Shown here piece by piece: positions 1 to 12,964 of a stretch of DNA of 64,000 nucleotides. The stretch's first letter is position 1. Each line of letters opens with the position of its first letter. The stretch spans positions 5,351,346 through 5,415,345 of the forward strand of contig CM074761.1 of NCBI GenBank assembly GCA_037355855.1, given 5' to 3'. The notes under the pieces were generated by a model. The model saw only the letters and a list, made by a program, of their open reading frames with translations. It had not been told where the DNA came from and did no database searches. The position numbers and the translations under genes are program-made. The DNA is from Pseudo-nitzschia pungens (Eukaryota > Bacillariophyta > Bacillariophyceae > Bacillariales > Bacillariaceae).

Positions 1-861
1 CAGCGACATTGCGGCCGAGCGGTCCGCGGCGCGACGCCAAGAAGGCCGCTGTCTTGTCGTCATTGACCGCGGTTCGGTTCCAATGAATGAATGAATCAAA
101 ATCCCCTCGATGTCGGCGCGGCTCACGGTTCCCTCTCGATCGGTGGGAGGGACTCGACGCAAAAATCCCTCGCTCGCGCCGGATGGTGCCAACGAATAAT
201 TTCGGTGAGCGAGTGCGGCTGTAACGCAGGAATGCAAAACCGACCTTATTTGCTCCCAGAACGCAAAAATCGAAAAGCGCCGTGAGGAATTTTCCAATCC
301 CACATCTTTGCGATGCGCACGAGTAACCTCACCGTCCAGTACGGTAGTGTACGGTGCGTTGCAATTCGTACTCGTACACGTTTCGAAGCAAAAGTCGTTC
401 CACCTCGAGTCAGTGGAGTTCCGTGCGCCCGACAACAACTTTCGAGGCTGCTGTCTTTCGTTCCGCGAAACTGACGCGACTTACTCACTCACTCACTTCT
501 ACCGTGCGTGCTCACTCAGTGTTTTAAGATTTTACTGCTACTAATTACTACTACTGCTACTAACTTCGTACGTAGTACTTAGTAAAACCGATCGAAGAGT
601 TTCCCAATCATCGCATAACTTACCTTACGTCCGTCCAAAACATGACCAACCAAGTCCGGCGGTGTTGAAGCTGACTACTACGTGCGCACCGTTCCTTCCG
701 CATTGCAGCCTCGTGGAATGGGGAGCGCCCCCGCTAACAATCACCCCTGCATTGTCTGCGTCGTGCAAGAGAACGACTCGCACAACAACAAAGAGCGGAA
801 GGCCCCAAGGTGCGGCACCGAACGACACCGAGATACCGCCAGACAACGCGGGGGGCGACGA
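1..861. other. intergenic, no gene seen
   Basis: Open frames here are short, overlap on both strands and show no family motif or consistent codon bias. The stretch just upstream of the nuclease gene has a run of ctactaattacta-like repeats near 530-560 and is otherwise featureless. It presumably holds the promoter of the gene starting at 862, but I see no identifiable element. Confidence 0.5.
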
Positions 862-1336
862 ATGAACGGTCTTGTTTCGGTAGGACTCGTCGTGCTTCTT
901 CTTCTTCCGATCATGGTTGTGGACATTGCCGCCCTGATATCGTCGGGAAATCCGATTCGAACGCGACGGAGCGCGGACCGGCAGTCCTTTCTCGTTCCAT
1001 CGCAAGTGGTGTCCTCCAGACTGCAAACGCAAACGCAAACGCAAATACCAATGCAAAAACCAAAGCATGGATCATCATCATCACCATCACCATCATCGCC
1101 ATCATTGTCATCATCATCATCGACAGCACGAGAAGCACTGTCTCTTGCCAGCATGGGTAGGAATCCCTTGGTTCCCTCGCAAGTCGGTGGCAGCAAGAGA
1201 GCCGGCATTCGTCTCTCGTTGTCCATCAACAATGCAAACGACACGGAGCAGTCGAACGAGACGAAATCGAAGACGAAACCGAAACCGAAACCGAAATCCA
1301 AGACGACTCCTCCAAACGAGAAACCGGGGACTCAAC

Positions 1337-1368
<32 letters not shown>

Positions 1369-2985
1369 GGCAACAATACCAAAGGGAAACGCAACACCAC
1401 TCCGCAGCGGAAACGGGTCCAGAGACCGACCAAAGCAGGCGACAGCAACCACCGCACGAAAACGCGGGCCAAACGGCAATCATCGCGGCACCGAAAGCGC
1501 CCGAAAAAGCCGAGGAGCGGAAACCTGCCCGACGTTTTGTGGCGGCACATTCCGATGGAACACGTCCGGAGGCACCCGTCGTTCGTCCCCCTGCCGGAAC
1601 CCCGAACCATCGAGAAGCTGGAAGGCCTCGAGGACGCTCGCATGTTCCGGCAGGACTCCTGGCAGTGGGACGTCCTGCACGAGGGTCGGATGACCACCAG
1701 CCAGGCGGTGGCGGCGCTCGGATTTCTGGAACCGGCCGCGGGAGCCGTCCTGGGCGTTCCCAGGGGACTGAGACGGGGCGGGATGGGGGCGTACCACCGT
1801 CTCAGGAGACCGGTGGCCGTGACCACGCTCGAGGAAATGAACGAGCGTCTCTGTGCGGGCAGCAACAGCGGAAACAACGCAAGCGAGGGGAACAACAACA
1901 ATCACAACAACAACAAGAATAACAGCAACAGCAACACCGACGACGACAACACCGACGACGACGACCAGCGCAACTACTGGACCCAACCCCCCGGCTTTCC
2001 GTTCGCCGCCAAATACATGGTGCCCGTCACGGAAGAGGACCTGGCGACCAGGAGGCGGCTCGCCGAGAAAATTGCCGAGACCCGGTGGTCGATCCGAATG
2101 GTGTGGGGAAACGTCCAGGAGGCCACGGCCCTGCTGACGGCCCTGAATTACTTCTGGAACCTGGACCGGAGGGTCGTCGTGAAGGAGATTGGCATGTGCG
2201 GGGCGGGGCTATCCTTCGATCGGACCCGAACGAGAACCACCGCAACCGCAACCGCAAAAACCACGGCGTCGGAATCGCAATCGCAATCGAAACCAGGATT
2301 GCAATCGGGATTGCTCCTGGGAGCGACACCCGACGCCGTTCTGTGCCATCCCGACGGCAGAATCGAGGCCGTCGAGGTCAAGAATCACTGCCCCTTTGTG
2401 CCCAACACGGCGCAGCGATCGAAAGGAAACAAAACCAACAGCAAGAACAACAACAATCACCACGCGTTCCGATTGTCGCAGCAGAGCCTGTCGTGGTCGT
2501 CGTCATCGTCGAACAACAACAACAACAACAACAACAACAACGAGAAGCAATCCGTCATGTGCCAGTACCTGCCGCAGCTCATGATGGAAATGCTGTGCCT
2601 CGGCGAGAATTGCAGATCCGCCATCATGGTCCGGCAGACGGCCACCAACGGATCGCTCATTCTGAGGATCCACAGGGACGACGAATGGATCGAGGAAATG
2701 ATCTACTGGCTGGAGCGCTTTCATTCCGGGTTTGTCCAGGAGGGGATTCCTCCCCCCGAAAACTTTTTTTACGAGAGCTTTGGCGGTGGCAATGGCGATG
2801 GCGATGATAGCGATAGCGATAATGGCAGGGACGATCGAGCCGATCGGGAGCGATACCGGGCCTTTCTCGAGCACACGAAAACGGTCGAGAGGACCAAGGT
2901 CGAGCTGCTCGAACACGTTCCGAACCGCTCCGTCCAGCGGGCCATGGCGAGGCATCCCGTTTCGAACGATTTGTTTCTGGACTGA
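862..2985 (+). CDS. PD-(D/E)XK (YqaJ-like) nuclease with signal peptide
   Basis: Single-exon protein of 707 residues. It starts with a hydrophobic leader (MNGLVSVGLVVLLLLPIM) that looks like an ER signal peptide or anchor. The reading frame is open upstream of 862 but has no ATG there, so this start is chosen. Residues about 30-230 are a Ser/Thr/Lys/Arg and Asn-rich low-complexity region. The C-terminal half has the order expected of a YqaJ/lambda-exonuclease-type fold: an acidic residue in VWGNVQEA, then GATPDAV, then EAVEVKN, which is the PD...ExK catalytic pair, then QYLPQLMMEMLC, the conserved Gln helix of these nucleases. The family cuts DNA, often as a 5'-3' exonuclease. Asn- and Asp-rich insertions interrupt the core. 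Partner and substrate are unknown. A secreted or plastid-bound location is inferred from the leader only. Confidence 0.75.
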
Positions 2986-3330
2986 GCGAACTACTGTCGT
3001 CTACATAGTATTATGGATAATATTATAACATTGGTAGTATGATGACAGAATAGCAGAAGGATCTCTATTGCTAGTACATAACCTATTATTGTAGCTGCCA
3101 CAATACCAATGCTCACTCTCTTCCGGAGTGCAACCACCGCACATGTACAGAAAGCGTGCAATCGTTGCAATGAGACTGTTTTTCACAAACTATTTCTTCG
3201 TTTTGTGCTTGGGTGGCTGTCGTTTTTTTCCGGCGTACAACCACCCCTCATTGGTGCTATTTGTTTCGACACCATTGTTGCAATAGAACTTGCGAAGCTT
3301 TCTTTACTTCAAGCGACACTAGTATTTGTT

Positions 3331-4797
3331 TTAGGCCTGGGTTGTTGCCGCTGGCGCTGGCGCTGTCGGCTTGATTCCCGCGGCGCCAACGTTTTCTTTG
3401 CCCCGTTCTCCGAGCCGTCCCGTTTCTCCCTTGTCGAACTGCTCGTAGGTTTGTCCCATGGCGAGGGCCGCCGCGTCCTGGCGCTCTCCCGGCAGCAATT
3501 GCTGGCACATCGTGTACACGGCTTCGACCTCGACCTCGGAGAGGGGCGGTTCCGAATCTCGCCTGAGCTTTTCCAGGGCCGGACCGATCGTCCGCGGCGG
3601 AGGATAGCCCCCGAGCCCGATCACCTCGAAGGTCTTGTTGCACGATTCGGGGAGACCGAGGACGTCGCACAAGACCCCCGCCACGTCGCTCCGATGGATC
3701 CGTCCGACGGCGACATCGCCCTGGGAAAAGACGGGACGGGCTCCCGAGGGCCACTTGTCGTCGTTGAGTCCGCAGGGTCGAACGATGCAGTAGTTCACGC
3801 CGGTTTCCCGCAGCTTGGTTTCGCTCAGGGCCTTGAGGCCCAGGATTCCGAACGGGTTGAGCCGGACGATGGGAATGTCGGCGCATCCCTTGAGTTTTTC
3901 CTTCTTGTCGTCGTCCCAATCCGGACGGGTGGTTCCCGCGCTGCGGTCATCACGAGATCGGAACGGAACGGATCGGATCGGATAGAAACGAGCAGAGCAA
4001 TCCGAATTGGTTAGCATCGTTTTTGCGCGAACGGTCCAAAAGGGAACACGCGGAATGGTTCTGTTGTCTTATTTTGGAATTGTCTTATTTTGGAACACAA
4101 TCCCCCGCACTTGGAGCACTTCGTCGACCTACCTGCTGAGCATCACTACCCTTGGACATGCTGGTTGTTCGTTTTCGGCTCGAGACCTTTGCCCCTCGAG
4201 CATGGCCCGGGCCACGGCCGGAACCCCAATCACATCGATGGATTGCTCCGGCGACATGGTCGCGGTGGGTGGAAGCATGCCGCCGTCCGCGTCGGTGGGG
4301 GCGCTCGAGAATCCCGTCGCGCACCAGATGGTTGCGTCACAACCTTCAATTGCGGATGCAATGGCCGCCGGATCGGAAAGGTCGCACGACTTTACCTCGA
4401 GCATGCTCTCGGTCTTGTCATCATCATCATCATCATCATCGTCATTGCCAAACACCAATACTTCGGCCGCCTTGGTTTCGTTGCGCACGAGTCCCACGAC
4501 CTCGACGTTCCGGCGGAGCAATTCTTGGACTACGAGTCGCCCCGTTTTTCCCGTGGCGCCCGTCACCGCTACTTTCTTCACCACGTCGCTGGTTTGAACG
4601 ATGGGAACGTCGCCGTTGTCGTCGTCACCGCTGGAAGACATGGCGACCAGAGATGCCACGGATCGTCGTCGTTGGACGATGCTGTTGCGGCTGGTCGCGG
4701 AGGTTCTGTGCGCCGGCGGGACGGAAAGTCCATCTCCGGAAGCAATCATCCATCCCAGCAGGAGGGAGCCGAAAATGGCGACAACTTTTTCGTTCAT
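3331..4797 (-). CDS. NmrA-like NAD(P)-binding atypical short-chain dehydrogenase/reductase
   Basis: Two exons on the minus strand, 4797-4133 and 3940-3331, with a 192-bp GT-AG intron (4132-3941) that joins VVMLSS to AGTTRPDW in frame; 424 residues. The N-terminus (MNEKVVAIFGSLLLGWMIA) looks like a signal peptide, so I prefer the ATG at 4797 over the in-frame one at 4872. Glycine-rich VAVTGATGKTG near residue 75 is the NAD(P)-binding motif of atypical SDRs (NmrA/TIC62/HCF173 type). RPCGLNDD and the later GRIHRSDVA fit the same family. There is no clear Tyr-x3-Lys pair, as is usual for NmrA-like members, so the catalytic role is uncertain. A diatom SDR with a leader is often plastid-bound, but no clear cleavage motif is seen. 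An Asp run near residue 120 comes from a GAT/GAC repeat. Confidence 0.8.
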
Positions 4798-6226
4798 GGT
4801 TGCTGTGCCGTGCGATACCGGTATGTTTCCGTCGATGCCTTCGATTGTCGAGTAGATTGCACTGCACTGCAAACGTTTGAAATACTTTCGTTATGGACGC
4901 AGCGGAGGACCTTTCTCATGCGATAAGTAAGTTACCAACCAACACCGCACGTCAGGTGAAATTCGTAGTCGTCCGCTTCTGTTCGAAAAGGATGATGATT
5001 CATTCACTCGGTTGGGCCTGAATCAACTTACAGTAAGGTTTACCGTATATCCAAGATTTCGATCTATCAGCGCCGTGAACCGTTAATTACCCGTTACTCT
5101 ACAAGTACGAGTAAGCTACCGTAAGGCTTACTTGTATACTTTTTCCTTGGATCCTTGTTGATCATCGACTAAGCACCGGTACATGTAAGATTACCGTACA
5201 TCACACGTGCGAACTCGTATCCAGGATACGTCAGTAGGAATTCTACCCTAAATGAATGAATCAATCAATCATCCTTCGACACGATACAACATGACTGACC
5301 ACGTTTCAACTTCATACCTCCTACGCCTTGGCATAAAACGTATCATAATGAGAGATTATCTACTATCCCGTCGGAAAGAACAATAATGCACGTATTACGT
5401 ATGCGTTAGACATACCTAACGTACATACACAGAACACTCTCTTCTTCATCAGTTGAGTTCAGGTGTGTACGGACGGGTAACTTACGGGTACCCGTAAACG
5501 TACGTACCGGTAGACGACAGTTTCGTGTTTGGTGTGATACAAATTCACATAGAACATGACACATGGCACATGGCATTCGCAGATACGTACTGTTTCTACT
5601 GACGAAGATACTATGTTCTTTTCACCAGAGGGCATAAGATTTAACCTTCCCTTGATAAAATCTTCCACCAAACTCCCTCGCGTCTTGCTAATTAAAAACT
5701 GATTTAACCGGAATTTTAACCGTTTAGCGATTTTATTGGTAGATTTTTGCATTGTAATTTTGCTGGAGTGGCCGTTTAGCGAGTGAGCGATGTTGACAAA
5801 TCGTTTTGATGTAAAATGTGAATGCATCAGTTGAAAACTACTACCGCCAACACAAGTCTGCCGCGCTTCAGATTTATTGTGTTCGGGTCTCTCTTCCCTA
5901 TCGCATTGAATTGTACAGTATAGTATTCTCGCACCTCCTTTAGAGCGTTCAAAAAGGATTCAGCCCTGGGTCGATCACTTTCTCTGCACTCGATTCATCG
6001 ATAGACAAAGAAAAGCAACCACGAGGGATCGATCAATCCGGCAGAGCTGGGTTTTTTGTGGGTCGTATGATTTAGGATTTAGTAATTACTCTTACTATTT
6101 ACATCGAGCAGAAGCTTGGTCGTGGGGAAGGTATACTAGCACGAAACGTTGAGGCGAAAATTTCATCGGGTTTCTTCGCTTGGGCGAGTTTTTCGCAACC
6201 GGAGCGAAAGAGACACAACAGAGGAC
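4798..6226. other. intergenic between divergent genes
   Basis: The spacer separates the minus-strand SDR gene from the plus-strand three-module gene, so it should hold both promoters. It is AT-rich and full of short words such as taaggttta, ttaccgta and gtacgtac. A 122-codon minus-strand frame (5827-5459) exists but resembles nothing I know. Confidence 0.45.
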
Positions 6227-9200
6227 ATGGAAGGAGAAACCATGGAAAAGGAAATGGTCAATGGGGGTGGAAGCGCGCAAGAATACGCAAAGCTCCCTCC
6301 AAGGTTATCACCACCACTCCCAGCACATCCAGCGGAGTCCCTCGATGGATGCCAACGGGCACCACCACGGCATGCACAACCCGCAACAACAACAACCACA
6401 ACAACAACAATTTGCAAAGCCCCCCCACGCTCCACCTTCTCAACAAGTGCACCATTCGCAACAACCATACCACGGAAAAGGACACAGCAGCCACTACCAT
6501 CGAAGATACGACGGGGGACGGGGAGGTTATCCATCCCTACCCACCATATCCCGGAAATCCCAGTCCAAGCCACTTGGGGGGTCATTACCATATCCATTAC
6601 GCACCGCATCCGCATTCACATTCTCATGCAACCACACCCAGGGTCCCAACCGTTGTCACCCATTCGTTCAGCATGGAGGAGGAACAACGAGAGGATGGTT
6701 CCAGTCGGTACCGTGGGGGGCATCACCATCATCGGGGTCAACCACCAAACCAACGAGACACGGGTGATGGTAGTGGCGGCGGCGGTGGTGGCAGCAGCGG
6801 CAGCAACAACAGTGGCAGCTATACCCGGGACGAATATCGATCTCCTTCCGGGGAGTTCAACCCCGATCGATCCTCACACCAGCAACGGGATCCACAAGAT
6901 CATTCCTTTCAACGACCTCCGCCACCGCCAATGCCACACCATCACCACTTTGGCGGAAGACGTGGCGGCGGCGGTGGCAGTGACTACCCCTATGGCAACG
7001 AACGGGACCTGCCTCCCGTTCTGGAAGAAAACGACATTCATCTGACCCCCCGCGGAGGGATGATCCCCCGATCCAGCGACCACGATCCATCGGAACGGGA
7101 ACCACCCAGTCCTCCCAAGGAAGGGAGGTGGGGGAGCTGGATCAGCCGTCTCCGCACCCGTCTCTGCATCCGTATCCGTCATCGAGCGCTCCCTGTCGTC
7201 CGTGTCTTCCAACGGAGGGCCCTTGAAGCGGAGTTTTTGGCACCACTCCCGGCCGGTCCACGCACCCAACGGAACCGAGGGATCCATGCCATCGTCATCG
7301 TCGTCCGCTTTGGCGCTGCCCTCCGAGTTTCTGCCTCCCAAGCGCAGCAAAACAGGCGAGAGCAAATCGCCCGGATCGCCGACGCGAGAAAAAGAATACA
7401 TCATGACACCGCGATCTCAAGCGGCCGCCGGCGGTCCCCCGAACAGCGAACACCCACCACCAACACCCTCGGAGCGACAGCAGCAGCAGCAGCACAGCAA
7501 CTACACTTGATGGAAGTTTCCGGAGCTAGCGTCGGAATGACCGCTCTAACCGGCATCCCCTCATCGACCTCGGACGTGGGCTTGTCACCCTCTGGTGGGT
7601 GGTATGCCAGCCGATCCCGGTCCATGTCGTGGGAAGCTCGAGAGGATTACTATCGGCGAGACCCTCGGCTGACCCCCTCCTGGACGTCATCGTCGTCCTC
7701 GAGGAGTCCCAACGGGCGGGACGGTCCGGCGCCGGTGAACAGCGGGAGTCCAAGCGTCGGTGGCCCGCATTGGATGGAAGCTCCGTACATGCCATCGCCG
7801 CGGGGGGGAAGGCAGCGCACGAGGGATGGAAGCCACTTCGACATGGCCATCCAACCCTGGGAGGCGTCTCCCCGAGATTGGGGGCATCATCATCCCCACC
7901 ATCCGCACCACCATCCCCACCACCCACATCACCCCCACCACCCCCACCATCATCATCATCCCCACCACTCGCCCCACCTGCCGTACTGGCCGGGCTCCGG
8001 CAGCGGGAGGGAGGAGAGCGACGAAGACAAGAAATATGGACGACACGGTCCCGAGCACGGGGGATTCGAGAGCGAACAGCAGCAGCAACAACAACAACAG
8101 CAACAATCCCACCTGCATTTCCCGATCCGTGGCGCGCCACCCATACCACCGCCACCACACGTTTTGGGATCCATGATGGGACCACCGCCGATGCAAACAA
8201 GCAGCAGCATGGATCCGTCGTCCATGATCAAGGGGCATTCACGGGACAGGATGATGGACAGCGATGGAAGGGGAATGGAAAAGAACCGGCCGATCAAGCT
8301 GTTGGCCCTGCCGGAAGACAGGATATCCCTGAGCGAAACTCTTTGCATTGTGCGGGAGGTAAGTCGAGTCCAAGCACCAACATGCAACTGATTCATCCAT
8401 GTATATACAATTGAAGTGTCGGGATGGTTCGCTCTGGATCGTTTTCTGACTCGTGCAACTTCTTTTTCGTTTTTTGTTTTTTTCTTGGGGGTTCGTAGAA
8501 CGTCGAAGTCTTCACGGCAACTATCGAAGACGTCGAGGCACCGGCTCCGGGTCGCAAACACGCCGTGACTGTCGGACAGGTCGGTCTTCGATGCATCCAC
8601 TGCCGTCACACCACCCGATCGAGCGAGCGCGTGAAGCGCGCTGTCTGCTATCCCTCTTCCATCAAACGAATCTATAGAACGGTGATCGACATGAAACTGG
8701 ATCACTTTCTCCACTGCAAGTTTGTTCCACAAAATCTCAAGGACACGCTGACGGCTCTGAAAGCCAACAACACGAGAAGCACCGGCACCACGATGCAGTA
8801 TTTTATTCGTGCCGCAACGTCACTGGGAATGGTAGACGGGCCATCGGGTGTCCGCATCGCCGACACAAACGTTCCGGCGTCCGCGGTCTCTCTCACCTCT
8901 CCGTTGTCGTCGTCCGGGAAAAACAAGGCTCTGACGTCCTCGTCCAAGGGAAAAGACCACAACGCCTTGCCGACCAAGACCAAGGGAAAATCTTCCAGAG
9001 GAGAACCATCGGCATTGTCTCCAAATGGTGGCGACAATCGCATAAATCGAACGAATTCGACGTGTTCGGAGGGCACCGGTCAGGCCCCGGCAGCCGGTGG
9101 CGGCGGAGGAGACATGCCTTCGGAACTCTTCACGGGCAAAGTCGCCCTGTCGGTCACGGAGGACAAAATGTCCCTGAGCCCGCTCCGGTGCTTTCTGCGC

Positions 9201-10469
9201 GAGCAGGTCTGTGCCTTCTCGGCGACCGAGGAAGACATTGCCGTCCGGACGCCCACGACCTTTGCCGTCTCGGTCGGCCAGGTGGGAATCGGGTGCATCC
9301 ACTGCCTGGGCCAGCCCGCCAAGCTGCGACTGAACCGGGCGGTGTGCTTTCCGTTTTCCATCACCCGCATCTACCAGTCGGTGGCGGACATCCAGCGGTT
9401 CCATCTGGGCGAGTGCAAGATGGTTCCGCAGGACGTGCGGGAGAAATTCCTCAAGCTACAGAGCCAGAGCTCTAAGGGATCCAAGGGCCTTGCCACCCGC
9501 CAGTACTGGGTCACTTCCGCCAAGAAAATCGGCCTCGTCGACACCCCCAAGGGCATTCGGTTCTGCCGGGATCCGTCCGTTCCGGAAAACAAGCCCGTCT
9601 CGCTGGACATTTTGGCGCAGGTGGCTTCCAACGTGACCACCATGAACAAGCCTCTGGTCCTCCCGGAGGACAAGCCGCACATTGCCGAGTTTTTGTACGT
9701 GGTCATGGGCCAGCTGCAGCCCTGCCGGTTCACCGAGGCCGACCGCAACAAGCGCCGGCTCAAGGACGTGGGCTGCATCGGCGTGGAGTGCAAGCACTGC
9801 GCCGGCCAGGTCGACGGCCGGAAGTTCTTTTGGTCGAGCGTGAACGCGGTCGAGTCCAACTTTGTGTCGGTGCACACGCACATGATGGAGTGCCGGATGG
9901 TTCCAAAGGAGATCAAGGAGAACCTCGCCGAGCTCAAGAAACTCCGCAAGGAGCAAACCGCGGCGCTCAAGACCGGTTCCCAGAAATCGTTCTTTGCACG
10001 CGTCTGGAAGCGGCTCCACGAGGAACCAAAAAAGGAAGATCAAAAGGATCCACAGAAGCAGAAGCAAAAGCAGCAGCAAAAGGAACAAACCAAGGATCAG
10101 CAGCAACAGCAGCAGCAGCAGCAACAAAAGCAGCAGCAGCAACAACTGGAAAAGCGAAAGGACGGAAAGGATCCAAAAGAACAACGGGAGGCGGTCAAGT
10201 CGGCATCCTCGTCATCGTCGGCATCCATAACAACAAAAGCGGATGTCACGGACGAAACCGACCCCATTGTAAAGGCAACCTTCAGCGTGAGTTTGTCGCA
10301 GTCGCAGGACACCCTCGACTCTCCCCTGCAAATGACACCGACGACATCCCCCGCGTGCGTCGACAAACCCTTCACAGAAATCAGCGTTGGAAAGCTCAGC
10401 CCCGGATCTCCGGATTCCAACCAGAAAATAGAAGCCGTCAGTGACAAAATGGCTGTTGTCACGGTCTGA
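6227..10469 (+). CDS. protein with three CxxC...HxxxC modules and low-complexity N-terminus
   Basis: Two exons joined by a clear intron (gtaagt at 8359, ttcgtag ending at 8498), giving CIVRE/NVEVF in frame. The C-terminal exon (8499-10469) is clean. It carries three related modules: GQVGLRCIHC...HFLHC (about 8575-8720), GQVGIGCIHC...HLGEC (9280-9415) and CIGVECKHC...HMMEC (9770-9893). Each has CxxC followed 40-50 residues later by HxxxC, a plausible zinc site, and the first two are led by an LSxxLxC...FxAT segment. I recall such modules from diatom proteins of unknown function. A Gln/Lys-rich tail follows. The N-terminal exon is His/Gln/Pro/Gly-rich and can be read only by changing frame near 6300, 6525, 7125 and 7500; its start is uncertain (ATG at 6227 or 6261). 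Nuclear or DNA-binding roles would be guesses. Confidence 0.65.
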
Positions 10470-11731
10470 ATGAATCAAATCGAATCGAATCGAGTCAATC
10501 ATCCGACACAAGAACAAGATTATTTATTCAACCATCATATGATATAAATTGGGGTTAGTAGCGTCAGGGCACACTACTATTTGACTCGGCTCTACTGTGT
10601 GTAGTGTACCTTACCGACAAAATACAATTCATTAAACTAATAGAACAAATAAAGCGTAATGATGATGATGATAGTAGTACTAAGAATAGTAGATATTAGT
10701 AGGAATTTAGAATTACGTGTTGGTGTCAATCGATCATGTGTTTGGAAACTTTACTACCATCATAAAGTAATCTTACGTATTTGGCGTTCTTCCATTGTAA
10801 GAATAATAGCTTTACCATCATATAGTACGCATTTGGCGTTCTTCCATTGTAAGAATATCACTCGTACGGGATGTATGTTGATTCCAGATTCCAACGGGAA
10901 CAAAGTTGTGCAAGTATTATTCATTTTGTGGACCGAAAACCTGAACCAACAGAAACCAAATTCGGAACGCCAAAAAATGAGACCAAAAATAAGATTCGGC
11001 AGCAAGCTGTGACTATTGAGAGTATCATCCCTGGATTCTTGTTCACGAGCACGATTCCACTGTTTCGACGACTCACTCAACGTTGCGTAGGACTTGTACC
11101 GTAACAGACGGAGCAATCTTAGTCACGGTTGAAACAATCAGTCGTGCAACGATGTTGGGACATTCCGTTCGGTTCGTGGTCGGTCGTGTCGTACTCGCAG
11201 GAGGGGCCGGTTCGTGGCCATGGGCACACGTATCCGGCATGATTTGGTTTTTTAGTGTAACATAGTCTGGGTCTCGGTTTCCGTTGTCGCACGAGGCTCG
11301 ACAAAAATCGTAGTCGCGCGCTCGAACTATCCGATGGTCCGATTCCCCGCTCACACGATTTGGGCCTCGGACGTGCGGCCAATTATTGGATGGATTAGAA
11401 ATCGGTCCAACCCGTTTCGTACGAGTGTACGGGTTCAACCCGTGTGACACATTAAGATGGAAGGGCATCCTTGGATGGTGTTGGGCCACGACGTGAAGAG
11501 GCGTGCTAAGAGGAAAGCTATTCACAGCAAAACAGCGCGAATCCACATTATCGCTTCAAGTGCGTACTGTACTCGTTACTCGTACTTCGTTTCCTTCCTT
11601 CTTTCCCCATCTTTCTTTCATTCACTATTTACTAGACATCATCCAAAACCTTGCCTTGCGTGGTTGATGGCAAAGGCTCCGGATCGAAAATCCATTGTCG
11701 GAAGACCACGACCAGCACCTACGTAGACACG
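10470..11731. other. intergenic with a short tandem duplication
   Basis: No gene is seen. A segment of about 45 bp containing atttggcgttcttccattg occurs twice, 52 bp apart (about 10750-10806 and 10810-10858). The rest is unremarkable. A 157-codon minus-strand frame (11546-11073) lacks family features. Confidence 0.45.
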
Positions 11732-12964
11732 ATGCCCCCCTTCTCTCCTCCAGCAGATCCGCTGGAAAGCAGCAGCTATCATCATCGTTACGTCGAAGCT
11801 CCATGCTTTGCTCTCACGAACCCCAAGGACAACGCCGGTGGCAATGGCAACACCAATGACAATGACAATGACAATGGCTATGGCTATGGGAATCCACTGG
11901 CCTGCGGTAGTGTGTTGGCCGCACCCTTTCTGCACCATTTGTTCGAATTGAAATTCGATCCGTGCGACAGCTTGGACAGCCTGCGATCCCTCTGCACTTC
12001 CTTCCCGTCCCGATCCACCACCGCCGCACACTCTCGCCCCTGCGCCGAGTGCGGCAGAAATTGCGACCGATCCGAGGGATACTCGTACACCCTGGAAGAT
12101 GCCAACGAATCGAAATCGAAATCGACATCCAAATCGACATCCAAATCGAAACCGACCCAAACTGCTACCGAAGCAATGACCAAGATCTATCGCCACGATT
12201 TGTGCGTGCAGAGAAAGGGATGGAAGCCCGAGCACGCCAAGACGTACCGTCCCGTCCTCAAGGAACTCCTTCTCGCGCGCAAACGAAGCACCTCCAAGAA
12301 GGGAACAAACACTGGATCGCCCTTTCGAAGCCGAAAGCATCGCACGAGCATCCACGCCAACGGCAATGCCAAGGCCAACGCCAAGGCCAACTCCAAGAAG
12401 CAGGCCGACAAGGCACACCCCACCAAGACTGCCCAACGTCCAAGGCACTCCAAGAAGGAGGAGGAGGAGAAGGAAACCGACAAGGACAAAGCTCTCGGCA
12501 AGACTACCAAGCGCGGCTTTTTCAACCGGTTCAGGAGGAAGAAGCAACATTCGGAACCGCCCAAGGTCATCAACATCAATACGAAGAAGCAGCGGCGGCA
12601 GCAAGCCAGGGCGGCGAAGAAAAGTCGCGTCGGAGTCGAGCCGCAGACCGATGAGAAGATGAAGAAGACGACGACGACGACGAAAAAGAAGGCAAAATGG
12701 TCCATGTCCAGGTCGAAGAAGGATTCCGCCAAGAAATCGGACCGAGTCGAACAGTCGAAATCCAAATCGAAAACCAAATCGAAAACCAAATCGAAATCGC
12801 CGAAGACGAAGCCAACGCAAACCCCAACGCCAACACCAACAACTGGACGGGAAGAAGAGGATCTCGCGTCGAAACACATCAAGAGGGTGCAATCGGGGGC
12901 CCACCGCGGGCGAACCAGGCACTACAAGAGCGCAAGCCCCGAGGAAGACTTGTTCATTATATAA
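11732..12964 (+). CDS. Lys/Ser-rich basic protein of unknown function
   Basis: One exon of 410 residues, starting at the first ATG in a longer open frame (MPPFSPPADPLESS). The first 130 residues are of mixed composition with a hydrophobic stretch (LACGSVLAAPFLHHLF) and a Cys cluster (CAECGRNC). The rest is strongly basic, with Lys-Ser-Lys-Thr repeats (KSKSTSKSTSKSK, KTKSKTKSKSK) and a Pro-Thr run, and ends in EEDLFII. There is no recognised domain. Composition fits a disordered nucleic-acid-binding or nucleolar protein, or a biomineralisation-type Lys/Ser protein, but no signal peptide is seen. The long minus-strand frame opposite it (12991-11639) is its low-complexity shadow. Confidence 0.55.
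   Translation: MPPFSPPADPLESSSYHHRYVEAPCFALTNPKDNAGGNGNTNDNDNDNGYGYGNPLACGSVLAAPFLHHLFELKFDPCDSLDSLRSLCTSFPSRSTTAAHSRPCAECGRNCDRSEGYSYTLEDANESKSKSTSKSTSKSKPTQTATEAMTKIYRHDLCVQRKGWKPEHAKTYRPVLKELLLARKRSTSKKGTNTGSPFRSRKHRTSIHANGNAKANAKANSKKQADKAHPTKTAQRPRHSKKEEEEKETDKDKALGKTTKRGFFNRFRRKKQHSEPPKVININTKKQRRQQARAAKKSRVGVEPQTDEKMKKTTTTTKKKAKWSMSRSKKDSAKKSDRVEQSKSKSKTKSKTKSKSPKTKPTQTPTPTPTTGREEEDLASKHIKRVQSGAHRGRTRHYKSASPEEDLFII

Noticed and set aside
5459..5827. 122-codon minus-strand frame
   Set aside because: AT-rich, no family motif, no neighbour or splice support; likely chance.
6306..6325. Tiny gttatc...cccag intron in the three-module gene
   Set aside because: About 20 nt is too short to splice, and its length gives the wrong frame change.
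11073..11546. 157-codon minus-strand frame
   Set aside because: Overlaps frames on the other strand, no domain and no codon bias like the nearby genes.
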